The notes beneath the pieces were generated by a model. That model made no database searches. It was not told the origin of the DNA and saw only the letters and a program-made list of their open reading frames with translations. This document shows positions 48,127-58,211 of a DNA stretch of 64,000 bases, one piece after another. How positions within the stretch are numbered: the first letter of the stretch is position 1; each line of letters begins with the position of its first letter. Source of the DNA: Blumeriella jaapii (Eukaryota > Ascomycota > Leotiomycetes > Helotiales > Drepanopezizaceae); NCBI GenBank assembly GCA_009599575.1, contig VWND01000013.1, forward strand, positions 434,001 through 498,000, given 5' to 3'. The translations under genes were made by a program, and so were the position numbers.

Positions 48127-49032
48127 TCAAACTGGGGAAGAGGTGCCTGTCTCAATACCAAGCATCCCCTTTAATCCACCTTCAACGCCTCTCCACCATC
48201 TCCCTCTCTCCTCAAGATCGTCACCAACCCCACCAAGAGCCTCCTCTTTTCTCCTCCTCGCCTCTTTCGCCGAAGCAGTACTACCCAGCCTCTTAACCTC
48301 CAACGGCTGCAACTCGGCATTCAATCTCTCCAATTCCTTTGTCTTCCTCGGAACCATAACCTGCAACTGCTCCAATTGCCTGTTCAACTCCGCCTGTTCC
48401 CTCTCCCGCTCCTCAACGGCCGCAAGCGTTCTCTCCAGGGGCATGTGAAGTCTCGGATTCGACCCTGGATGTTGTGCTGCTCTCAATTCTTCGATGCTGG
48501 CTTCTAATCCCTTGATCGTCTGGGGCAATTCCTGGAGTCGCGAGGTTTGCATTCGGATGTCCTCGTACTTGTGGCATAGTTCCCGACCCCTTTTCTCTAA
48601 TTCCGATACAAGCTCCGCTACTTCTGTCTTTTGAGACTTCAACGCTGCTTTGGAAACAGCTAGGGCAGCTTCTAACTCGACGTTCTCTTGATGCTCGACG
48701 ACTAGGGGTGGATCTCCGACGATGGCGCGTATGAATTTCTCTTTGGTAACTTGTTCGAGGTAGGAGAAACGGAGCTTTGAGAATAATTCCTGGACAGATT
48801 TAGCAGCTTTCACTCCTATGGTTCTGAATCGTACCTTGTAATGAGACAGATCTGCTTCCAAACTTGCAGGTGTTGGATTATCAAGTACATCTGCAGAGAC
48901 ATCTGAAGTTCGTTCCCCGGCATTTTGCCTCAGTTGTCCAGAGACGGGCTCGCTAAGCTTGATTATGGATAGCTCGTGTCCATTTTGAGCTTCCAAGAGC
49001 ACCTCTAATATTTCATCGTGAGATTGTGCCAT
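48127..49032 (-). CDS. coiled-coil protein, likely Sos7-type kinetochore protein
   Basis: A single exon of 301 residues starts at MAQSHDEILEVLLEAQNG. The first 120 residues include FSKLRFSYLEQVTKEKFIRA followed by IVGDPPLVV, which resembles the conserved core of fission yeast Sos7, a kinetochore protein that works with the KNL1 homologue Spc7. The remainder is a long heptad-patterned coiled coil (about 130-260: ELVSELEKRGRELCHKYEDI, EREREQAELNRQLEQLQVMV). The C-terminus is basic and Gly/Trp-containing (ERGRWWRGVEGGLKGMLGIE). The Sos7 assignment rests on the short block plus the coiled-coil layout and is moderately sure. It shares a 395-bp divergent promoter with the RS-domain gene. Confidence 0.65.
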   Translation of the reverse strand: MAQSHDEILEVLLEAQNGHELSIIKLSEPVSGQLRQNAGERTSDVSADVLDNPTPASLEADLSHYKVRFRTIGVKAAKSVQELFSKLRFSYLEQVTKEKFIRAIVGDPPLVVEHQENVELEAALAVSKAALKSQKTEVAELVSELEKRGRELCHKYEDIRMQTSRLQELPQTIKGLEASIEELRAAQHPGSNPRLHMPLERTLAAVEEREREQAELNRQLEQLQVMVPRKTKELERLNAELQPLEVKRLGSTASAKEARRRKEEALGGVGDDLEERGRWWRGVEGGLKGMLGIETGTSSPV

Positions 49033-49427
49033 TTCCGCTCCGCTCTGTGATTTCTGACCCCGCTAGGCAAAAAAGGGTGCCGGCTGACCTACGTCATACG
49101 CGTGCTTTGAGAGATATGTGTTTGGGAAGAGTGGTTTTTCGTGTACAAATGGGAAGAAGCCAGTGGCTTTCAACGGGTTCTTGTTGCAATGCTGAGCTTT
49201 TGATTCCTTCGAAAGTTGTTTTCGCGTGCGCTGTTGTTTACTGTTTACATTCAAGCCACAGCCTTGCGCGCCAAGCCTTACCCGACTGACTCACCGCCCG
49301 ACGATAAAACGATGCCAAGTGCCGATCGCGTAGAGGGATGTAAGGTACTGTACTGTTACGAGTGAGTGCCTTCTCTGGAACTGACCATCTCTCCAAAATA
49401 CTGGCGACGACAACTCTCTACAGCACC
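49033..49427. promoter_or_regulatory. divergent promoter of the Sos7-like and RS-domain genes
   Basis: 395 bp between two outward start codons. It contains a GTACTGTACTG motif at about 49346-49356. Confidence 0.5.
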
Positions 49428-50712
49428 ATGGCAGGCGAAGATCTGACCGACGATTACATAGCGAGCCTTCTCGCAAAAGATGCCAAAGAGAGCTCCGCCA
49501 AATACTCCTCGATCGGCTTAGAAGCCTTCGGGCGCTCCAAGTACATGCCCCTCCCATTTCACGCATCGAAGTACTAGAGTTCCTAACGCCAGCAGACCCC
49601 CAGCGAACAAACCAAAGCCTAATACGCGCTTCTTGAGGAACATCATCAAGGATACGGACAGTCATAATGCGGCTCTCCTGGCGAAAGAAGCTGCAGACTC
49701 CCGCGCCCGCCTCAATAGCTTGACTGCCACCGTCCCATCCCGAGAGAAGCCTGGCGCTGGAGCTGATATACGGAGACGGCAGCTGGGCGATATCGCTGCG
49801 ATCTTAGGGGGCCGGTCTGCGAAACGGAAGAGGGAGGAGAGGGGAAGGGGGAAGGGCAGCAAGGGTGATACTTCCGGTGAGGATGACGCGAGGCCGGAAG
49901 CGAAGAGGACCAGCAGGTCAAGAGACTATCCTGGGGAGGCACTTAAAGCGGAACGACAACGAACGAGCAGGAGGGAGGAAAGTGTGAGGTCGACAAATTA
50001 CCGAAGTTCTAGGAGAAGTAGAGACAGTGACCCTTCCAAGGACAGGGCCGAGGACAGAGAGAAGAGGAGGCACAGGTCGCGGTCCAGGTCAAGATCACCG
50101 AGGGAGAGACGAGAGAAAGACAGGGACACAAGGATCCGGCATAGGTCCCCTAGGAGCAAACGGTCACGGTCACCCGAGACGAAAAGATCCCGAGAGAAGT
50201 CGTTCCGATCGCACAGGCACCGGCGATCTCCCTCGACCGAGCGCAGAAGTGCAAGAGCAGAAGCAAAGAGAGATGCCGACTATGATTCCGACCCTCTCGA
50301 CAACATCATCGGGCCCCGACCCCCGCCTGTCCCTGTCATCAAGCGCAAAGGCCGAGGCACGGTGTCCTTCGCTTCAGGCATCGACTCCCGCTTTTCGGCA
50401 AACTATGATCCCGCAGCAGACGTACAGCTCGATTTCGACGAGGAGAACGACTGGGACCAGGCACTAGAGGCGCTGCGAGACCGCACGAAGTGGAAACAAC
50501 AGGGAGCAGACCGGCTGCGAGCGGCTGGGTTCACGGAAGAGGAAGTTAGCAAGTGGGAGAAGGGGGGTGAGAAGAGGGAAGAAGACGTGCGGTGGAGCAA
50601 GCGAGGGGAGGGGAGGGAGTGGGATAGAGGGAAGGTTGTTGATGAGAGTGGAGTCGTCAGTGTCAAGGCTGGATTTGGGGAGTCGACCTTTGGGAGATTG
50701 ACGGGTCCTTGA
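49428..50712 (+). CDS. arginine/serine-rich nuclear protein, splicing-factor-38B-like annotation group
   Basis: Two exons (49428-49540, 49596-50712) give 409 residues; the 55-nt intron has a CTAAC branch site. The N-terminus (DDYIASLLAKDAKESSAKYS, then KPNTRFLRNIIKDTDSHNAA) is a conserved fungal block. Residues about 100-230 form an RS/RE domain with repeated SRSRSRSPRERREKDRD-type sequence, typical of pre-mRNA splicing proteins. The C-terminal block (DWDQALEALRDRTKWKQQGA, then DRLRAAGFTEEEVSKWE and EGREWDRGKVV) is conserved too. Fungal relatives are often labelled pre-mRNA-splicing factor 38B, but I see no PRP38 domain, so that name is doubtful. A role in nuclear RNA processing is inferred. 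Confidence 0.75.
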
Positions 50713-51134
50713 GGCATCTGATGTTTGGGACGCGGCTAAGGAGAGTCGAATCATCGATATACTTCAAGCGGTGCTTAAGTTGTACCTTCTTCAGCTGAGA
50801 GCACGAGGTGGAAAAGAAGAACACTTGCACGAAACTATCACGATATCATGTGGGAAAGTAGTGAGGAAGTTGTGTGGAAAGTGAGCTTTGGGTGCCGAGT
50901 GCTCAAGTTACATGTCTAGTACACCAACTTCGTACACAATCTTACATGAGCCCAGACGACGATTCAATTTGAGGTTTTGATTTCGAAACTGTTGCTGTGC
51001 TCAAGACAGCTGGTATCTCTTGTCCCCACAATCCGCATCTCTCTCGGGAATGCATTGCACCCACGTCATGCATCCGGAACGCCAATGCCGCTGTACCCAA
51101 TGCTGTCACCCTGTTTCTATACCCCAAGCCAGAA
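50713..51134. other. RS-domain and CSC1 convergent 3' flanks
   Basis: No supported gene or repeat in this 422-bp stretch. Confidence 0.5.
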
Positions 51135-54100
51135 TTACAAATTGATCAGATCAATCTCGGAGAAATCGGGAGGGTTTCTCCCATACACCACCCTAGACTT
51201 CCCATCCAGCGCCGCCCCGATATTGCTAATCCAGATGTTGCTGCCAGCAAACTCGCGCGTCCTATTCACTTCATCGTCACTGACCCCGGTATCATCTCTG
51301 GGTATCCAGACAGTGGGCCTCCTAGCTCGTAGAGCGTAGTGCTGAAAAGCATGTCTGACAAGCACATCTCTCTCGTCGGGCGTCAGATCCTCGATTTCGT
51401 CGGCGTACCCACCATAGAGCGCGTTGGAGATCTTCTGCTGGGCTTCGATGTCGCGGTGACGCTTGCGACGATGTGCATGCTCGTGGGCGCCATGGCCCAG
51501 GCCTGTCTTCTCTCTAATCTGGCGTCCGGATTTCGCAGCCCAGGTACCCGCTTCTTGGGCCATGTTGATGGGATTGAACTTGGCGAATCTTCGTCCATGG
51601 TTGACATTAGACATTTCGATAGCGCCATCATGTTGAGGGACCAAACCCCTTCCACATCGTTATCGTCCTCGAGACCAAGGCGACGAGCCTGGGCTCTCTC
51701 GAAGGCTTCGTCGCGGAGAACAGCCTCGTCTTCGAAAGTGATGGGGAGGTAGTTGAGTAGAGGACCAAATGAAATATTGAGCAAGAGTTGATAGAGAACC
51801 GTGAAGACCAACGTGATGATCATGATGATTGCTTGCGGAATGCAAACTGCTTCGTCGTCTATGTCCCTCACCAAGAGGAATAGACCAAACATGCATAGTT
51901 CCATGACATAGAGACCGGTAAAAGTCTGGTTGATGGCCCTAGGGTATAGTAAGCCACCGGTATCAAGCTCGAACCGAGTGACGTAAAGCATGTTGTACCG
52001 ATGGGCAATCCAGAGTAGTGAGAATGTGATCAGTGCGAAAACGATAATGATCGGAGACACGATGCTGTAGATGATGGCAATACAGGCAAAGTTGGTGTAG
52101 ACGGGGAAGAATGTACCCCATGTGACCGTCGAAAGGGTGGTATTCCGCTTCCACTTTTGTCTGGCGGTGTTATCGAAGAGTTTCGGAAGCAAGTACCACA
52201 ATAGCAGGGTAGCGACCTGGAGGAGGGTTCCGGAACTCGTAGACAACGCCTGCAGAATCATGTAGGAAAAGAAGTAATTCGCGGCCTTGGGAAGCTGGGT
52301 CGCGAGAGTCGAAGGGATGGATACGATGTCTGTGGCCGAGCCGAGAGCTGCCAAGGCACCTCCTGAAATGGAGACAACCAGGAAAACCTGTACAAAGAGA
52401 AAGGTGAAGTAGTAGTTCTGCACCGATCGTTGTTTTGCCACGCCGGTTTGTGCACCCTGGACAGTGGCCAGGTACGTCAGTATCATTGGCACCAGGGCAA
52501 GCAGTATAGCAAGAGTCAGGGCGGGCAGTACACCTGCAACAGCTTGAAGGACTTTGTGCGGGATTTTGAGCAACCACTTGAGCCATTGGTACTTGTGCGC
52601 CAATCCTTCAATCTGTGCAAGTGAAGCAGTCCAAGCGACGGGGAATGTCCAAAGCACCACCATGCCCGCGACGATGCCGAAAACGACAGCAGTTCTGAAC
52701 CAAGCCTCCCACCACTTGATAGACATATTGTCCCAAATGACATCTTTGGGGAGATTTCGACCGTTCTGGGAGCCATCTGTTTTGGTACGTGATGGGTGAT
52801 AGCCTGACAAGCCATGTGAGCAGCGACTTGATGGTTGAATTGGATGAAAGCGGAGTTCATCAAGGGAAAGCGCTCCGGATGCTTCTGATCCATCTCAATC
52901 TCCAAGTTCAGCCGCGCTAGCTCTCCTCGACACCAGTATATCGAATCAACTTTGTTGCCGGTGAAAGGTATCCAGGTGAGCCACCCAGGCCACCAACTGA
53001 GTTTCGGGTTCTTGTGGGTAGGTCGATCCTTTGCTTTTAGGTATCGCTCCCAGACGGCACCATGAGCATCTTCCTTGTACTCCTCGTTGTATGCCACAGG
53101 ATAATCGGGTTTGTCTGCGTCTTTGCCGCCGAGAAACGGAACAGCGGATTTGAATTTCTCCCAGAACGATTTCTTCTCGTCTTGATTTGCTCCTTCGGAC
53201 ATGGATCTTCCACCGTCTTGATTCAAGGGAAATTCGTCACCTTCCTCGTACCCAGCTGGCACCGGTGAAGGAAATCCTCCTGCAGGTCCTTTCCAGAACT
53301 TCAGAAACTCCCACCCACGACCCTCGTGATCGGCAGCACCGTCATGCCCCTGGTGATGTGTTGCCTTCCTGGCTTTGTTGCCTGTGAGTGCCATCTCCTG
53401 AGCTTGCATTCCAGTTGGCCCTGAAGATGCTGGTGATACCGCTTCTGCTTGTTGGTTCCGCTTCTCGGGGTCGGCATGAGATCCAGCAGCAGCCGCGGCT
53501 CTTCTGGATTCTGCGTTCCCGCGATAGCGTCCATACTCATCATACGCATCGTCCTCTGCTACTGATCTGGCGTCCATGACAACGAACCCATTGGTCATTC
53601 CAACTTGGTTGCTGAAGCCTCTCTCAATTTTCCGCGCTCCTCCATTGACAGTGTCGCCAGCTTTATCAACGGTTTGGAAGCCTTTGCCCAGGCCTTGTCC
53701 AACAGCCGCCAGACCAGTCCCGATTAGTGGCACCTTGAATCCCTTGTGTTTTGGGTCTGCATGGCCGTCGGTCTGAACGTCTGATTGGACGCCTTCTTCC
53801 GTCCCTTGCTCTCTCGCTCTGTCTTCCTCCTCGTCAATAGCATCCTCAATTGTATGAGGCACTTGGCGATCAGGGTCCGCGTTGCTCACTCCTCCCGATT
53901 GAGCCATCTGATCCGCCCGCGCATTTTCGTCCTTCAGTTGTTGGGCCTTGTCCACCTTCGCCTTAGGTTGACGGGCTGTCTTCGCCTGCAACTTCTCATC
54001 CTTGGCCTGTTGCTTCTTTTGGGCCTTCTTGGCCTTCCGAACCAGCTCTGTTTCGGCCTCTTCTAGCTTGAGATGGACACTGTCTCGCTGCTTGATCTTT

Positions 54101-54955
54101 TCGAGCAATTCGTCAAAATTTCGGTTGATCCAGATATTCCGAATTCCGCCCGGGAAAACATCGTACAGTCCGGCCAGAGCCTCGTGGGTGAGCCACTTTG
54201 ACGGGACGGCGCTGACAAGCACCGTAGTCGCCGACGCCCTCAAACGATGCTCTGCCGAGGTCAGGTAGTCCTGTCGCACCTTGATATACACCCTCAGCTC
54301 GGAAAAGAAGACCCCGCAGACCCAGATTACCACGCACACGGCGAGGATCAAATGCGCCCAGTAACGAGAGGTATTCGTCGGGCGCACGTTGCCCCAGGCA
54401 AGAACATCCAAGCCCTTCACGTCCTCCGTTGGCAGAGTCCCATTCACACGTAGCGCGAGGGTGCTATTCGAATAGGCTGAGCCCTTCCCGCCGACATAGT
54501 TGAGGGGTATCAGGATCGGCAGCACGATGGCCGCCATGGGCACGAAGATGACGAGCAGCGTTTGGAGGTAGCGTAGGAAAAAGTAGGCATCGAGACCGCA
54601 TTTGTTGATGACTTCTCGATCGGTGAAGCGAAAAATGGCGGCGAGCCAGCCAAATGGACTCCGCGGCGGAGGATCGGTTCGTTCTTTCTCCGGCACGAGG
54701 TAGGTTTTGGGTTTACTGTAGATGTCAGCCAGCACTTGGGAAGGTTGAGGGGCTTGCGGGTGTCTGGACTCACAAAATGCGTGCCAGCTTGTTCCTCAGC
54801 AGCAGAAATGCCAGCATCTGAACGCCAAAGATCACCAAGGCCGTGGCCAAGGCAGTGATGAGGGCCACCAGACTGATTCCTTGCTGGGTCTGGGCGGCAC
54901 CGAACGCCGCGGTCTTCGTGGCCGCCAGCGCGCTGGAGGTTGGTGAAGCAGACAT
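51135..54955 (-). CDS. CSC1/OSCA-type calcium-permeable stress-gated cation channel, two frame breaks
   Basis: Exon 1 is 54955-54774 and exon 2 54715-51135 (58-nt intron). The chain starts MSASPTSSALAATKT with a first helix (ISLVALITALATALVIFGVQ), then YKP-like IFKPKTYLVPE, LDAYFFLRYLQTLLVIFVP, and a DUF221-type channel core. It ends in a basic cytosolic tail. This family forms osmotic or tension-gated cation channels of the plasma membrane. Two frame joints are needed: at GGGG 52748-52751 (ISPK/DVIWDNMS) and at CCCC 51646-51649 (DNDVEG/LVPQHDGAIEM). Total coding length plus two bases is exactly 1255 codons. The cytosolic loop between early helices is unusually long (over 300 residues, Lys/Glu/Gln- then Gly-rich). 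Confidence 0.88.
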
Positions 54956-54978
54956 CTTGGTAAGAGAACCGCGGTATC

Positions 54979-55024
54979 GTGGTTGTGGTTGTGGTCGTGG
55001 TCGTGGTTGTGGTCGTGGTCGTGC
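54979..55024. repeat. GTGGTY hexanucleotide array in the CSC1 leader
   Basis: About seven GTGGTT/GTGGTC units sit 24 nt upstream of the CSC1 start codon, so the transcript leader reads as CCACGA/CCACAA repeats. Confidence 0.8.
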
Positions 55025-55091
55025 TCACGGTTCGTGGTCGTTATCTCGACATGGAAAAGACTGTGGTTGGTTTTGCGGCGGACCGAGGTGA

Positions 55092-55172
55092 CAAGTGGTA
55101 CTGTACTGTCCTGTCCTGTACAGTACTGTACAGATGTACAGTCGAACGAATGTACAGTCCTATGTACTTAAT
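55092..55172. repeat. GTACTG/CAGTAC palindrome cluster
   Basis: Copies of GTACTGTAC, TGTACAGTACTGTACAG and ATGTACAG are packed in 80 nt upstream of CSC1; they can form a hairpin. Confidence 0.75.
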
Positions 55173-55434
55173 TAAGTACACAGTCTGGTGGTGAATCTAA
55201 TCTTGAATGCGGTTTGGCTTCTCAATCCCAAAGTCGGAATTTCGACCTGCGCTAGCCTTGGCGACCATGTGATTGGTCCACGGACGCTAAGATGACGAAG
55301 GGCCAAGTGTGGCGTCGACAAGGGTAGGGGGGTGGCTGCTGATGTAATCACGGGTAAAGTACCTAGTTATTGACGCTTGTTTTCGCAGCCAGAGCGGTTA
55401 TAAGATTACCGACTCACAACAGACAACAAACAAC

Positions 55435-55530
55435 TAACATCTAACAAACAAAGAAACAAACACACAAACAAACACACAAACAAACACATAAACAAACGCA
55501 CAACCAACCAACCAACCAACCACAACGTGT
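55435..55530. repeat. AAACAAACAC and CAAC array
   Basis: Repeats of CAAACAAACACA (55447-55500) pass into four or five CAAC units (55501-55525). No G occurs over long stretches, like an unstructured mRNA leader. Confidence 0.75.
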
Positions 55531-55932
55531 CTATTAATAGAAGCCATCGCGCCCAAGAGAACAAAGCAACCGCGCGAGCGAGCACGTACGCGCGTTGCGA
55601 GCCGCAAGAAAAAATAGAAGCAGAAGCTCCTCCGATCAGAAGGAGTTGGCGCCGTCAATGCCGGTGCGGACGTGCAGAAGGATCCGGCAAGCGCCGGGAC
55701 CCTGCAACTCTGTTTCCACAATCCATGGAGCCAATCCTTGGATTCTTGGCCATGTAACCTTCATTTGCATCTCAGTCATGATTTCCGTTCCGACACATGT
55801 GATGACTTGCGATCGTACGCTGATTCATTGCTAGTGTGCGACTCTACCTGTCTTGCCCGTTTCACGCTCAACGCCACGAACTGTAGAGGCATATGCTTCA
55901 TGAAGCAATGGCTCGAAGCAGTCAATAAGCAC

Positions 55933-56038
55933 GTATAGTACAGTACTGTATGTACAGTACAATACAGTACAGTACAGTACGTAGCCCAAAGAGCAAGCTA
56001 CCGGCGGTGTATGTACTGTACTGTGCTGTACTGTAGCA
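55933..56038. repeat. GTACTG/CAGTAC palindrome cluster
   Basis: It includes four head-to-tail CAGTA units near 55,965-55,981 facing GTACTGTACTGTGCTGTACT at about 56013-56032; the two blocks can pair with each other. Confidence 0.75.
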
Positions 56039-56370
56039 ATGTCAAGATAGGTCGATGAAGTAAACACGGTAAGCGAGGATTCGACAGCGAGCACGAAAAA
56101 CGGCCTACACGCCGAGTCTGCGACCGCGCATTGCCCCACGCGCAGACCTGATCTTCTTGCTCTGTCTGGTACGGTGAGTATACATTGCGCTTCGAGCGTC
56201 TGAACCGAAGTGACCGTCCGACGTGAAGGTTACCTGATCAAATAAATGCCAGAGCGTCTCTCCCCCGAGACCCTTACGCGCCAAGAGCCGACGCAGCCTA
56301 TCCTCTCTGAACCGAAGCCTTCCGGTGTACAGTACACAGGAACGTCTCCCCATCTCACCACCAACCACAT

Positions 56371-57159
56371 ATGCGCTCACTCCTTGACCTGCCGCGCGAG
56401 ATCCGCGACGAGATATACCACTATGTGCTCCTCTCTCCCAGCGGGTTCGTCGCCCCATCCTTCGCGCCCCGCAACGCCCCCCTGAAGTCGCGCCGCCGCA
56501 CCCTCCACCTCAACACCACCACGACCAAGCTCCACCTCGTCACCAACCCGCAAGAACCGCCTCCTGAAGACGACCCGGTCGTCTCGCGGTCCAGGGACCG
56601 ACGGTCGTGGCCCGAGACGCGGACCTCGATGGGCCTGGCGCTGCCGCGCACCTGTCGCCAGATCTACAACGAGAGCCACGGCCTGTTCTGGGACCGAAAC
56701 ACCTTCTACTTCGAGGGCCTGCGCGAGTCTGCACGCGGCCTGGGCACCATCCGCGCGCTGAAGCTGATGGGCCAGACGGCGAGCCGGCTCGTGCAGCGCA
56801 TCACGATCCGGATGACGAGCTCCGGCGCCGACATCAACGCCCTGCGCAAGGTCCTCCACACGCTGTCCAGCCGGGCGCGACTCGGCCACTTCAAGACGCT
56901 CGAGCTGGTGTGGGAGGAGAAGGAGTTTGCCGAGTTGATGCACAGCTTTCTGGGGAGCCACGCCGAGGCCGTGCTGTTCGACACCGTGGTGCGGGAGCTG
57001 AGCCCGAGGGAGCCCTTTGAGCGGCTGGTCAGGGTCCCGGCGAGACCGGAGACCGGCCAGGACGTCTTCGACGATGTGGTGAGGCTCGTGCATCTGGCGG
57101 TGGGCGGGAAGATGGTTTGCGGAGGCGTCGTGCGCTGGGAGGATTATGCTGTGGTCTGA
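56371..57159 (+). CDS. 2EXR-domain protein (fungal F-box-like N-terminus)
   Basis: A single exon of 262 residues. It opens with LLDLPREIRDEIYHYVLLSP, the 2EXR/F-box-like signature common in large fungal families of unknown function. LALPRTCRQIYNESHGLFWD followed by RNTFYF is the second conserved block of this family (old label: DUF3797-like or LPREIRDEIY proteins). The C-terminal half (KTLELVWEEKEF) is not recognised. G+C content is visibly higher than nearby genes. No catalytic motif. A role in protein-protein contact or ubiquitin ligase recruitment is only a guess from the N-terminal motif. Confidence 0.8.
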   Translation: MRSLLDLPREIRDEIYHYVLLSPSGFVAPSFAPRNAPLKSRRRTLHLNTTTTKLHLVTNPQEPPPEDDPVVSRSRDRRSWPETRTSMGLALPRTCRQIYNESHGLFWDRNTFYFEGLRESARGLGTIRALKLMGQTASRLVQRITIRMTSSGADINALRKVLHTLSSRARLGHFKTLELVWEEKEFAELMHSFLGSHAEAVLFDTVVRELSPREPFERLVRVPARPETGQDVFDDVVRLVHLAVGGKMVCGGVVRWEDYAVV

Positions 57160-57266
57160 AGGCTGTCTCGCCAGGCTACCGGCTGCGTACTGGCCTTGGG
57201 GAGAACGGGGTCTCTCGCGCGAGGTCTCTTTGACCGCGCAGATAGCTCCAAGCTGCTCCCCCTTTC

Positions 57267-57290
57267 GATGATGATGATGATGATGATGAT
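57267..57290. repeat. GAT trinucleotide array (8 units)
   Basis: Perfect GAT x8 just downstream of the 2EXR gene. It gives rise to artificial poly-Met or poly-Ile frames. Confidence 0.9.
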
Positions 57291-57711
57291 GCGCAGAGAG
57301 CGAATGTGCGCGGGTCGCGTCTTCTCTGCAACTCGATGGCATACACACATACATAGGCTAGCTAATCTGTCACATCCCATCAACCCTCTATCTCATCTTT
57401 GTCGTATGGGGACCTTCTACCCGCACCCAAAACTCACATCGCGAGAAAGGCAGCTTCTGTTTTCTCGCCGACCGAGATACCGACTTCGTGACAGCAAGCG
57501 CAGATTGGCGTCTCGCGAATCACGGTCGTAGTTCAATTGTGTCACTCACCATCAACAATCCACTTCCTTCGCTGTTGCTGCTCGGCACCATCATGCCCCT
57601 TGCAGGTGGAGCGATGAGCAGACTGCCTTGAGAAGGGGAGTCGCTTCTCCGCTGAATGCGACAGTTTCATTTGTGTTGAAGCGCTTGCATGTATGTACAG
57701 TATGATGTGAT

Positions 57712-57729
57712 GTGATGTGATGTGATGTG
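57712..57729. repeat. TGATG pentanucleotide array
   Basis: About four tandem TGATG units preceded by a TGTACAGTA motif. Confidence 0.8.
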
Positions 57730-57924
57730 TATGCAATCCCGACAGTCGCATTGAGGGGGAACAAGAAAGCACCGAGCATAGATCATTGCAAGAAGACCCG
57801 GAATTTCATACCCTCTTGCTGTTTCGGCTTATACATAGATACACGAGGGACTTGTCTTCTTTACATAGGTACCGAGGTACCTAGCTAGATCTTTAGTTCA
57901 TCGATAGAAACGAGATATGCCCCT

Positions 57925-57941
57925 CCCCCCCCCCCCCCCCC
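57925..57941. repeat. 17-nt cytosine run
   Basis: An uninterrupted C run; its exact length is unreliable in most sequencing methods. Confidence 0.85.
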
Positions 57942-58211
57942 TCGACACCCCCCACCCCTACCCACCTACCCGAATCCGACTTCAGACGGAAGGAGGCGGA
58001 AAACCTCGCTAGAAAATTTGTCTGATAATCAACGTTCTTACTATTTCGCTAAACCTAGCAAGTACAAGCCATTGCTGCTTATCCACTCCCTGAGAACCGA
58101 ATAACAATGCTAACGCCGACCAATGTCCGACTGGGTATCAAAAAATTATTCACCACCGCTCATGCCTATCCATGCTCACATCTCCCCGATGCAGCTGTGT
58201 CCCAACTTTCA

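Larger units (their letters stand above)
54956..56370. other. 1.4 kb repeat-rich interval with a promoter-like element
   Basis: No supported gene. It has the CSC1 leader repeat, two GTACTG palindrome clusters, and a TTATAAG box at about 55398 followed by a CAAC/AAAC-rich stretch (55424-55530) like a strong fungal 5' leader. A 58-codon frame at 55658-55834 follows it but is not convincing. Confidence 0.5.
57160..58211. other. 1 kb interval with GAT, TGATG and poly-C tracts
   Basis: No supported gene. It contains GAT x8 (57267-57290), a TGATG array (57712-57729), TACCTAG-type repeats near 57868-57886, and a run of 17 C (57925-57941). Confidence 0.55.

Noticed and set aside
52740..52755. Programmed -1 ribosomal frameshift at CCCAAAG in CSC1
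   Set aside because: The heptamer fits, but related breaks elsewhere lack slippery sites and all are one-base losses in short runs, so one technical cause is simpler.
55658..55834. 58-codon frame downstream of a TATA-like box
   Set aside because: Too short and without a recognisable motif to call a gene; kept only as a question in the findings.
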